This document shows, one piece after another, positions 1 through 5,732 of a stretch of DNA of 13,044 bases. The translations under genes and the position numbers were made by a program. The notes under the pieces are model-generated. The model saw nothing but the letters and a program-made list of their open reading frames with translations, was not told where the DNA came from and did not search any database. Position 1 is the stretch's first letter; the number at the start of each line of letters is the position of its first letter. The stretch comes from Bact-19 sp038319215 (GTDB taxonomy: Bacteria > Bacteroidota > Bacteroidia > Bacteroidales > ML635J-15): assembly GCA_038319215.1 (NCBI GenBank), contig JBBQCZ010000113.1:1-13044 (forward strand), in the 5' to 3' direction.

Positions 1-1
1 A

Positions 2-136
2 ATATCTGGACAATTCAAATCAACCGATGGGGCTTTCGGATTTGCTGTTCTTAGATCAATTACTGATACTGTTATAAAAAATAATCTTGGTGTCCTAGAT
101 TCTCTTAAAACTATTGCTAATTTGCAGACTGATTAG
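2..136 (+). CDS. C-terminal end of an unidentified protein (partial)
   Basis: An open frame enters from the left edge and runs 44 codons to a TAG at 134-136. The peptide starts ISGQFKSTDGAFGFAVLRS and ends NLGVLDSLKTIANLQTD. I do not recognise the family. It has no obvious membrane segment and reads like the end of a soluble protein. It is the only long open frame over 1-94, and it converges with the nagB-type gene, overlapping its last codons by 42 bp. A frame of this length can arise by chance in AT-rich DNA, so this is a moderate call that rests on the sequence to the left of the window. Confidence 0.4.
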   Translation: MSGQFKSTDGAFGFAVLRSITDTVIKNNLGVLDSLKTIANLQTD

Positions 137-2269
137 TAACAATTTTCCATCATGTTCGTAACTTGGGAAAGAAGCATTTACCTGGCTCAGGTAGCAGTCA
201 CTAAATGAATTATCCAACACATCCATAGCATTGAGGCTTACTGGCACAATTACGTTTACTTCAGAAGGTGTAAACTTATACCATACGTTACGATACCCCC
301 AAATTCTAAGTTTACTCAAATCTTCTTCTTTACTCCAAATGCGCACAGCCTCGGCAATAGCTTGTAATACTTTGTAATGTGTGTCAGGTCCGCTACCCTC
401 GGGGTCAAGAGCTAAACTAATTACTGTTGGTTTCTCTTTTCTAAGCTCTTCGAGTATAGGTTCCACATCGCGACTACGATTGGGCTGTTCTGTGAAAATA
501 TCTCCAGTATAAAAACCTAATCTTAAATGACGCACATTATTTACCTGAACACCTGAATGCGCCCAAACGAGTTCTTCTTCAAATTCACGAATCATACCTT
601 TGAGCTTTTGAATCTCAGGTGTGTTTTTTTGTCCATCGTAACTCTCTTCAATATTAGTTAGGATAGCATCTATGGTATTTCTTAACTCTTTCGTACTTTT
701 CACTCCCCAAATGCTAACAATAGCTCTTACCACACGATGAGATAAACCTCGCTCTCTTTTTATGTGATCTTCGGAGGCTACGTTCATCAGAAAATGATAC
801 ACATCTTTATCCCATTTATATTTATATCCAGATTCGAAAAAATCAGGATATTTAACCATTTGGATTTGCCCCTCATCAAGAAATTTCTTGGTGCTGTTTA
901 ATTTCTTGAAGATAAAATCGTTTGTTACGGCAGTAAAACCTGACGTTAATATTGAAAATAGTGATATATTATTCCGTCCTGTTAAAATACGATTTACATG
1001 AGGTTGAATCCCCAACTGAATATCATCGTGATGTGGCCCTGTATGATAAAAAACTTGATCTTCTTCGGATTTTAAACCTGATTCTATTTTTGCTTTTACA
1101 GAGTTAATAACATCCTGAACAGTATTTAATGACAAGTTAGGTATCAGGCTACAATACATATCTGATTTAAGATCTGTCAATTCTAAATTGTGTCCATATT
1201 TGTTAATACGTTTACATAATTCAATAACGGCTTTCTCTGTTTTTTCATTTGTCCACTCGCCATTTCTATAATAAGAATTTATACTATCGTTTAGCTTTAT
1301 ACCTGCGCTTTTGGTAATGTAAAATCTACTGTTGTGAAGCCTTTGCAATACGCTTGCAGGATACATAACACTAGGCTCGGACTCCAGTGCATTTTTAACG
1401 ACAGTTGCTTTTGCTTCTCCAGCGGCAAAAATTATAGCCACTGCATCTTTATTGTGCGTAATAGTGTCTAACCCAATCGTTATTACCAGCCTATTTCTAG
1501 AAATCTCTATACCCCCTAAGTCGCCTGCAGATTGTGCTTGTGTTTCAAAATTAGTTTTAGTTAAGCGAGTTGTCGAAAAGTGATCAGACCCTCTTGTGTT
1601 AAATGCAATATGACCATCGGGACCTATTCCTCCTAAGAAAAATCCAATACCTCCCATTTTTCTAATTTTTTGCTCATAATCCATACACCAATTGTCAATC
1701 AGAAAGATTGATAGTTGCTGCTCTTTTTCTATTTGTGTTTTGGCAGCACGGTAACGAAGCGAAATATCTACAAAACTATCTGGGAATACCTCTGAAAAAT
1801 GCTTTCCTTCTGCTAAAGGAATTTCGTCCGAATTAATTAGTAAGGCTCTTTTTGGATCAAGACCAAATCCTTTAATATAATACTTATTTACATAGTAATT
1901 GAAACTGTTTTCCTGTGTTGACCTGATTGGGTAAAACTCATCTATTTGTACAAAATGGAGCTTGCTTAAATCTGGTCTACTAGTTATTTTTAATCCATTT
2001 TCAGCTCGAATAGTTTTTGCTTTGTCATTGTCCCAATGTTCAAGTAAATACTGAGTCCAACGTATAAAATATTCTGGAGTTTTACCTGTTGGCAGACTAA
2101 TTACTCCTTCTGGATTTTCTGTGACCCATTCTAGAAAGCGTAGAGCTGCGAACATTCCTAGTTGCGGAAAATTATCAACAGCGATATACGACATTTTGGT
2201 GTTTGTTTCCTTAACTCCAGATTTCTGGAAGTAAGTTTTCTCTACTCCAGTAAAAGCATTGATGCCCAT
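95..2269 (-). CDS. nagB: Glucosamine-6-phosphate deaminase (NagB-type) fused to PIG-L/LmbE deacetylase domain
   Basis: A cytoplasmic two-domain enzyme. Residue numbers count from the longest possible start at 2296. The N-terminal half (about 40-335) is NagB-like: LPTGKTP at 69-75 is the phosphate-binding loop, IDEFYPI at 118-124 holds the catalytic Asp, and GIGPDGHIAFN at 223-233 holds the catalytic His. NagB converts glucosamine-6-phosphate to fructose-6-phosphate and ammonia. The C-terminal half (about 410-715) is a PIG-L/LmbE zinc deacetylase domain, with PHHDD at 421-425 and DPEGSGPDTHYK at 631-642 supplying metal and catalytic residues. The fusion suggests coupled deacetylation and deamination of an amino sugar, but the substrate of the second domain is inferred. 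A -7 box sits only about 12 nt before the ATG at 2296, so that start would have almost no leader. I prefer the ATG at 2269 (MGINAFTGVEKTYF, 724 aa), with 2281 and 2296 possible. The 3' end overlaps a convergent open frame. Confidence 0.88.
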   Translation of the reverse strand: MGINAFTGVEKTYFQKSGVKETNTKMSYIAVDNFPQLGMFAALRFLEWVTENPEGVISLPTGKTPEYFIRWTQYLLEHWDNDKAKTIRAENGLKITSRPDLSKLHFVQIDEFYPIRSTQENSFNYYVNKYYIKGFGLDPKRALLINSDEIPLAEGKHFSEVFPDSFVDISLRYRAAKTQIEKEQQLSIFLIDNWCMDYEQKIRKMGGIGFFLGGIGPDGHIAFNTRGSDHFSTTRLTKTNFETQAQSAGDLGGIEISRNRLVITIGLDTITHNKDAVAIIFAAGEAKATVVKNALESEPSVMYPASVLQRLHNSRFYITKSAGIKLNDSINSYYRNGEWTNEKTEKAVIELCKRINKYGHNLELTDLKSDMYCSLIPNLSLNTVQDVINSVKAKIESGLKSEEDQVFYHTGPHHDDIQLGIQPHVNRILTGRNNISLFSILTSGFTAVTNDFIFKKLNSTKKFLDEGQIQMVKYPDFFESGYKYKWDKDVYHFLMNVASEDHIKRERGLSHRVVRAIVSIWGVKSTKELRNTIDAILTNIEESYDGQKNTPEIQKLKGMIREFEEELVWAHSGVQVNNVRHLRLGFYTGDIFTEQPNRSRDVEPILEELRKEKPTVISLALDPEGSGPDTHYKVLQAIAEAVRIWSKEEDLSKLRIWGYRNVWYKFTPSEVNVIVPVSLNAMDVLDNSFSDCYLSQVNASFPSYEHDGKLLLISLQISNSFKRI

Positions 2270-2307
2270 AGTACAAATCATTTGTTTATATATCATATTT
2301 ATTTGGG

Positions 2308-2315
2308 CAAAGGTA
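2308..2315 (-). promoter_or_regulatory. Bacteroidota -7 promoter box of nagB-type gene
   Basis: On the - strand this reads TACCTTTG, an exact TAnnTTTG match. Transcription would begin near 2303, giving a leader of about 34 nt to the ATG at 2269. No clean TTG is seen at the expected upstream spacing, so the -33 element is weak. Confidence 0.5.
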
Positions 2316-2346
2316 AGAAATAGTTAATTCTATCCTTAATACTTTT

Positions 2347-2538
2347 CTAAAGCCCATCAATAATTTTCATTAATTCACCCCGACCTCCGAAGGACAAGGT
2401 TATTAATAAAACCCGAAATCTCGTAATGACGTGGCGTTTTTTAAAAATTCACATAATATTTGATTTTTACGCATTGAGGATTTTGCAACAATCACATTTT
2501 TTAACGGGGATATTTTTGGAATGAGGATATTTTCACAA
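2347..2538 (+). repeat. Dispersed composite repeat, copy A (both halves)
   Basis: The left part (2347-2381, from CTAAAGCCCATCAATAA to CACCCC) matches copies B and C. It is followed by GGTTATTAATAA at 2398-2409, the complement of the upstream ATTAATTCACC, so it can fold as a stem-loop. The right part (about 2446-2538) matches copy B loosely. Its last 31 nt (2508-2538, GGATATTTTTGGAATGAGGA then TATTTTCACAA) are identical to copy D. It fills most of the 459-nt gene-free stretch upstream of the RhuM-like gene. Confidence 0.8.
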
Positions 2539-2594
2539 AAATATTATCACCGTAACATTTCCGTTTTGTGTGTGGGCGTCCCATGTTGCAAAAC
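2534..2594 (+). repeat. 60-nt hairpin repeat unit, copy 1
   Basis: This is the same unit as the three tandem copies at 3684-3894, here as a single copy upstream of the RhuM-like gene. It begins CACAAAAATATTATCACCG. Bases 2563-2594 fold into a hairpin: outer arms GTTTTG and CAAAAC, an inner GGG/CCC pair with wobble pairs between them, and a CGT loop. Confidence 0.8.
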
Positions 2595-2656
2595 TTAATT
2601 GACGGATTGATTTACATAATTATTACAAATAGTAATTATATTAATAAAACCAGTCG

Positions 2657-2683
2657 CAATTTTTATAATTTCGGCAAAATGTT
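2657..2683 (+). repeat. 27-nt upstream box, copy 1
   Basis: It matches 3952-3978 at 25 of 27 positions. The shared 3' part is TAATTTCGGCAAAATGTT. It lies 62 nt after hairpin unit 1 and 72 nt before the RhuM-like start. It is not itself a recognisable promoter. Function is unknown. Confidence 0.7.
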
Positions 2684-2711
2684 TTTTTGTTTCGTTTCAC
2701 ATTGCCAAAAA

Positions 2712-2742
2712 TTTGTTATTTTTGATTGAATATTATAATTTG
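2712..2742 (+). promoter_or_regulatory. Promoter of the RhuM-like gene
   Basis: TTTG at 2712-2715 and TATAATTTG at 2734-2742, 18 nt apart, fit the Bacteroidota -33/-7 pattern with a slightly imperfect -7 box. The predicted start of transcription lies just upstream of the ATG at 2756. This excludes the TTG at 2726 as a start codon. Confidence 0.5.
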
Positions 2743-2755
2743 TCTAGGTTTTACA

Positions 2756-3625
2756 ATGAAAAATGAAATAATTCTATACCGTCCAAACGAACTTGCCGAA
2801 CATATTGAGGTAAGGCTTGAAGATGAAACTGTGTGGCTAAACAGGAATCAAATTGCTACACTTTTTGGCAGAGATGTAAAAACTATTGGTAAACATATTA
2901 ACAATGTTTTTTCAGAAGGCGAACTGATTAAAGAAGTGGTTGTCGCAAAATTTGCGACAACCACTCAACATGGTGCTATAAAAGGGAAAACGCAAAATTT
3001 GAATGTTGAATACTATAATCTTGATGTTATAATTTCTGTTGGTTATCGAGTAAAATCAGCACAAGGAACACAATTTCGAATTTGGGCCAACAAAGTACTA
3101 AAAGACTACCTTTTAATAGGGTATTCGCTTAACAGCAGGATGAACCGTGTTGAAGAAAACATTGATAATCTTGCTAAAAGAGTTGAAGGAATTGATTTGC
3201 AGATAAAAACAAGCCTTCCACCTAAACAAGGAATTTATTTCGACGGTCAAGTTTTCGATGCTTGGATATTTGTTTCGCAATTAGTTAAATTAGCAAATAA
3301 ATCTCTAATTCTTATCGATAATTACATTGATGAATCGGTACTCAATTTATTTCTCAAAAGAAAGAATGGTGTAACAGTTAAAATTTACACAGCAAATTTA
3401 ACATCAACACTCAAAACCGACATCGAAAAGCATAACAAACAATATCCGCCGATTGAAATTAAAACTTTTAAGAATGCTCACGACAGGTTTTTGATTATTG
3501 ACGAAAAACACGTGTATCATATTGGTGCTTCTCTCAAAGATTTAGGCAAAAAATTGTTTGGGTTTTCAAAAATGGAGTTTGATGCAAATGTTTTGATCGA
3601 AAATCTAGTAACATCAATTAAATAA
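2756..3625 (+). CDS. RhuM-family DNA-binding protein with C-terminal PLD-like domain
   Basis: 289 aa counted from the ATG at 2756. The frame is open to a TTG at 2726, but that lies within the promoter. Residues about 1-130 match the virulence-protein RhuM family: an HTH-like stretch WLNRNQIATLFGRDVKTIGK at 27-46, VVAKFATT at 62-69 and YYNLDVIISVGYRVKS at 86-101. A short coiled linker follows (about 128-150). Residues about 158-285 look like a phospholipase-D-like fold with one HDRFLIID motif at 242-249 (HxRx4D, with Arg where classic HKD enzymes have Lys) and IGASLKDLG after it. PLD nucleases with one motif act as dimers, so DNA binding plus cleavage or end-joining is plausible, but the Lys-to-Arg change leaves activity open. 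A defence or mobile-element role is inferred. It stands alone on its strand, with hairpin repeats on both sides. Confidence 0.85.
   Translation: MKNEIILYRPNELAEHIEVRLEDETVWLNRNQIATLFGRDVKTIGKHINNVFSEGELIKEVVVAKFATTTQHGAIKGKTQNLNVEYYNLDVIISVGYRVKSAQGTQFRIWANKVLKDYLLIGYSLNSRMNRVEENIDNLAKRVEGIDLQIKTSLPPKQGIYFDGQVFDAWIFVSQLVKLANKSLILIDNYIDESVLNLFLKRKNGVTVKIYTANLTSTLKTDIEKHNKQYPPIEIKTFKNAHDRFLIIDEKHVYHIGASLKDLGKKLFGFSKMEFDANVLIENLVTSIK
2935..2965. repeat. Perfect 31-nt palindrome inside the RhuM-like gene
   Basis: The arm AGTGGTTGTCGCAAA (2935-2949) and its exact complement TTTGCGACAACCACT (2951-2965) are separated by one base, A2950. It covers codons for about residues 60-70 (EVVVAKFATTT). The family motif VVAKFATT can be written palindromically, but exact pairing also needs all third positions to agree. 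It could be an operator for the protein's own DNA-binding domain or a strong mRNA hairpin; both are inference. Confidence 0.85.
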
Positions 3626-3683
3626 AAGAAAAACGATACACTTGCGGAATGTGGATGTTTTCTCAATAAAAAATAAATTTTTC

Positions 3684-3894
3684 ACAAAAATATTACCTAC
3701 ATAACATTTGCGTTTTTGTGTGGGCGGCCCATATTGCAAAACCCATAATCAATGATTTTTACAAAAATATTATCACCGTAACATTTCCGTTTTGTGTGTG
3801 GGCGTCCCGTATTGCAAAACCAAAATCAATGAATTTTACAAATATTATCAACGTAACATTGGCGTTTGCGCGTTCGCGTCCCATATTGCAAAAC
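3684..3894 (+). repeat. Tandem hairpin repeats, three copies with 77-nt period
   Basis: Units begin at 3684, 3761 and 3838, an exact 77-nt step. The core is about 60 nt (ACAAAAATATTATCACCGTA at the start, ATTGCAAAACC at the end), followed by an AATCAATGA-type spacer. Hairpins lie at 3712-3742, 3789-3820 and 3864-3894. Base changes between copies mostly keep pairing (A to G opposite T); the third copy has diverged to a CGCG-rich inner part while keeping the outer GTTTGC/GCAAAAC arms. These repeats fill the 443-nt gap between the RhuM-like and DUF6934 genes. Short reading frames across them are by-products of the repeat. Confidence 0.88.
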
Positions 3895-3951
3895 CGCAAC
3901 AAATGCATTGTTTTCAAAAAATCCCACAAATAACGCCATCCCAATAAACCT

Positions 3952-3978
3952 CAATTTTGGTAATTTCGGCAAAATGTT
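3952..3978 (+). repeat. 27-nt upstream box, copy 2
   Basis: Second copy of the box at 2657-2683, differing only at two adjacent positions (GG for TA). It lies 57 nt after the last hairpin unit and 90 nt before the DUF6934 start, so the order hairpin, box, gene is the same in both modules. Confidence 0.7.
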
Positions 3979-4018
3979 GTTAGTGTTGTACTCTAAACCA
4001 AAAAAAACAGTGCAAAGA

Positions 4019-4049
4019 TTGAGAATTAACACAAAAATTACGATATTTG
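4019..4049 (+). promoter_or_regulatory. Possible promoter of the DUF6934 gene
   Basis: TTG at 4019-4021 and TACGATATTTG ending at 4049 loosely fit the Bacteroidota pattern. The -7 box is not an exact TAnnTTTG and the spacing is slightly long. The position, about 20 nt before the ATG at 4069, is right. Confidence 0.3.
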
Positions 4050-4068
4050 TAAAAATTATGTTTCGTTT

Positions 4069-4518
4069 ATGAAGTTGGATAAGTATGAGTTAAAATCGGG
4101 AGAACAACTTGAAGTTTTTGAGTTTGTTAGCATTGGAATAAATGGAAAGATTCCAAAGATTGTACAATATACGCCGACAAACTACAAAGACCTATACAAT
4201 CTTGGCTTCGGAGATAAAAATATTGAGACGGTTGAAATTGATGATACTATTATTTCAAACAATGGGGATAGCGAAAAAGTTTTAGCAACTGTTGTTGCAA
4301 CATTATTTGCATTCATTGATAAACACAAGGAAGCAATGGTATATGCAACTGGTAGCACAAAATCAAGAACTCGATTATACAGAATGGGGATAACTAAATA
4401 TTTTGATGAAATTAAAGAAGATTTTGATGTTTTCGGAGAACTTGAAAGTGGATGGGAAGAATTTCAAAAGGACATTGAATACGAGGCATTTCTGGTTAAA
4501 CTAAAAAATAAAGAATAA
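4069..4518 (+). CDS. DUF6934-family protein
   Basis: 149 aa, soluble, with no signal peptide or membrane segment. I recognise the DUF6934 pattern common in Bacteroidota: YNLGFGD at 43-49, SNNGDSEKVLATV at 63-75, ATGSTKSRTRLYR at 93-105 and a C-terminal YEAFLVKLK at 138-146. The conserved GST...RTRLYR block could be a catalytic or nucleic-acid-binding patch, but no function is established that I know of. Length is full for the family. Its stop overlaps the next start as TAATG, so the two are translationally coupled. The paired small gene and the island setting suggest a toxin-antitoxin or defence module; this is inference. Confidence 0.8.
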   Translation: MKLDKYELKSGEQLEVFEFVSIGINGKIPKIVQYTPTNYKDLYNLGFGDKNIETVEIDDTIISNNGDSEKVLATVVATLFAFIDKHKEAMVYATGSTKSRTRLYRMGITKYFDEIKEDFDVFGELESGWEEFQKDIEYEAFLVKLKNKE

Positions 4519-4679
4519 TGGGACCGAAAGACATAAATACAAAAAAGAAACCTGTTGTATTGGTTGATAAGTCATTAGATTTTTTCAATGATAAAATCCT
4601 TTTTCCTAAAAAATTAGAAAAGGCAAATGAGATGTTGAAAAAAGTCGGACTTCCAAAGCTTGAGAACAAGGCACTATAA
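4518..4679 (+). CDS. Small partner of the DUF6934 protein, 53 aa
   Basis: Begins at the ATG sharing one base with the preceding stop (TAATG) and ends with TAA at 4677-4679. The peptide is lysine-rich and hydrophilic, with a predicted amphipathic helix (FPKKLEKANEMLKKVGLPKL, residues 29-48) and no membrane segment. The stop-start overlap and continuous open frame support a real gene despite the size. I do not recognise a family. As a small charged partner it could be an antitoxin-like or adaptor peptide for the DUF6934 protein. Confidence 0.65.
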   Translation: MGPKDINTKKKPVVLVDKSLDFFNDKILFPKKLEKANEMLKKVGLPKLENKAL

Positions 4680-4771
4680 CAAATACAGATATAACTCATT
4701 AAGGTTAAAGTGGTTACTTAAACCTTCTGCCATAAACTAAGCCACAAGAACCAACGCGAGCATGGTTCGAC

Positions 4772-4807
4772 TTCGCTGCGGCGAATCACCAACCTGCACG
4801 CGGGATT
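4772..4807 (+). repeat. Short hairpin and shared 22-nt fragment, copy 1
   Basis: TTCGC-TGCG-GCGAA at 4772-4785 is a small hairpin. The adjoining 4786-4807 (TCACCAACCTGCACGCGGGATT) repeats at 7386-7407 with two mismatches. It lies in the 441-nt gene-free stretch between the DUF6934 pair and the abi pair, just upstream of copy B. It is likely a fragment of a dispersed element. Confidence 0.55.
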
Positions 4808-4816
4808 TAAAAGGTC

Positions 4817-5023
4817 TTGGTTAAAGTTCAGGGCTAAAGCCCATCAATAATTTTTATTAATTCACCCCGACATAAAGATCATGGTTATTAATAAAAAAAT
4901 CTATTTCGATTATGACGTTAACGTTTTTCTAGAAAAACTCACGTGATATTGGTTTTTTACGAATTGGGATTTTTTTTCCAACGGGGTGTTATTGGAGTAT
5001 GGATATTTTTGTTCGTAAAAATA
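4817..5023 (+). repeat. Dispersed composite repeat, copy B (both halves)
   Basis: 4817-4868 matches copy C at 6789-6840 at 51 of 52 positions and includes the palindrome GGGCTAAAGCCC. TTTATTAATTCACC (4853-4866) pairs with GGTTATTAATAAA (4883-4895), giving a stem-loop as in copy A. In the right half, 4939-4966 (TCACGTGATATTGGTTTTTT then ACGAATTG) is identical to copy D over 28 nt. The copy fills most of the gap upstream of the abiEi-type gene. Confidence 0.82.
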
Positions 5024-5068
5024 ATTTTCCAAATAAAAAAAAATAGCAACTATAAATTAATAAAACAA

Positions 5069-5099
5069 TTGCATATTTCACAAATATCGACTACTTTTG
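5069..5099 (+). promoter_or_regulatory. Promoter of the AbiE-type operon
   Basis: TTG at 5069-5071 and TACTTTTG at 5092-5099, an exact TAnnTTTG, are 20 nt apart. The start of transcription should be near 5104, leaving a short leader to the ATG at 5121. Confidence 0.7.
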
Positions 5100-5107
5100 T
5101 GAAATAT
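5073..5107. promoter_or_regulatory. Inverted-repeat operator over the AbiE-type promoter
   Basis: ATATTTCACAAA (5073-5084) and its exact complement TTTGTGAAATAT (5096-5107) are 11 nt apart, with arm centres 23 bp apart, about two helical turns. The right arm overlaps the -7 box and the start of transcription. AbiEi antitoxins are known to repress their own operons by binding inverted repeats in the promoter, so this is the likely site. Confidence 0.75.
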
Positions 5108-5120
5108 AAGTAACAATAAT

Positions 5121-5732
5121 ATGGTTCAATCTGTTGATAATAAGATAATAGAATATATTAAGTGTAGGACGAAGGGTAAAATTTATTTCTCTGAAGATTT
5201 TGCACATATTTCTAATTCTGAATCTATTCGTAAAAGTCTATCTGTTTTGGTAAAAAAGGGGATTCTCATTCGTTTGACACAAGGAATTTATCTTTATCCA
5301 AAAATCGATACTGAATTTGGTATTTTGTACCCATCGGTAAATGATGTTTGCAAAGCAATTGCAAAAAGAGACAAGGCTAGAATTGTTCCTACAGGCGTTT
5401 TTGCACTTTATAGTTTAGGCTTGTCCACACAAATTCCAGTGAATGTTGTTTACCTGACAGATGGGATTCCACGTAAAATTAAATACGGCCACAGAATTAT
5501 TAAGTTTAAGAAAACTGCTCCAAAGAACTTATCGATGAAAGGTAGTGTAAGTAGTTTGGTTATTGCTGCTTTAAAACACTTGGGAAAGAATAGCATAACA
5601 AAAGAAGTTCAGCAGCAAATTGGAGTGGCATTAAAAAAAGAATCGACAGAAAACATAAAACACGATGCTAAATTAGCACCCGAATGGGTTTCCAAATTGA
5701 TATTTTCGATTATAAAACAGGCAGAATTATGA
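5121..5732 (+). CDS. AbiEi-type antitoxin (DUF6088 family)
   Basis: 203 aa. Residues about 1-62 form a winged helix-turn-helix (NKIIEYI, then SIRKSLSVLVKKGILIRLTQ at 35-54, then GIYLYP), as in DUF6088/AbiEi proteins. Residues about 70-140 carry the conserved core: VCKAIAKRD, IVPTGVFALYSLGLSTQIP (88-106) and VVYLTDGIPRKIKYGHR. The rest is helical and basic. AbiEi is the antitoxin and transcriptional repressor of type IV toxin-antitoxin pairs; it counters the toxin without a stable complex. Its stop overlaps the toxin start as ATGA. The inverted repeat at 5073-5107 is its probable operator. The gene looks intact. Confidence 0.87.
   Translation: MVQSVDNKIIEYIKCRTKGKIYFSEDFAHISNSESIRKSLSVLVKKGILIRLTQGIYLYPKIDTEFGILYPSVNDVCKAIAKRDKARIVPTGVFALYSLGLSTQIPVNVVYLTDGIPRKIKYGHRIIKFKKTAPKNLSMKGSVSSLVIAALKHLGKNSITKEVQQQIGVALKKESTENIKHDAKLAPEWVSKLIFSIIKQAEL

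Noticed and set aside
2726..2755. TTG start extending the RhuM-like protein by ten residues
   Set aside because: These bases hold the -7 box and the predicted transcription start, and the family begins at the ATG at 2756.
3718..3933. A 71-codon frame with an internally repeated peptide (VWAAHIAKP, VWASRIAKP)
   Set aside because: The repetition comes from the 77-nt DNA repeats. There is no promoter or family signal, and the frame is lost in the third unit.
4755..4790. GGTTCGA stretch resembling a tRNA T-loop
   Set aside because: No acceptor, D or anticodon arms can be built around it, and the local fold is a simple hairpin within a repeat.
4817..4868. Repeat with GTTAAAG as a possible integron attC site
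   Set aside because: The attC core needs GTTRRRY with a matching RYYYAAC at the other end; the last base is wrong and no partner is present.
5684..5728. An upstream ATG extending the AbiEii-type toxin by 15 residues
   Set aside because: It lies inside the antitoxin gene. The ATGA overlap at 5729 is the usual coupled start and the family motifs begin after it.
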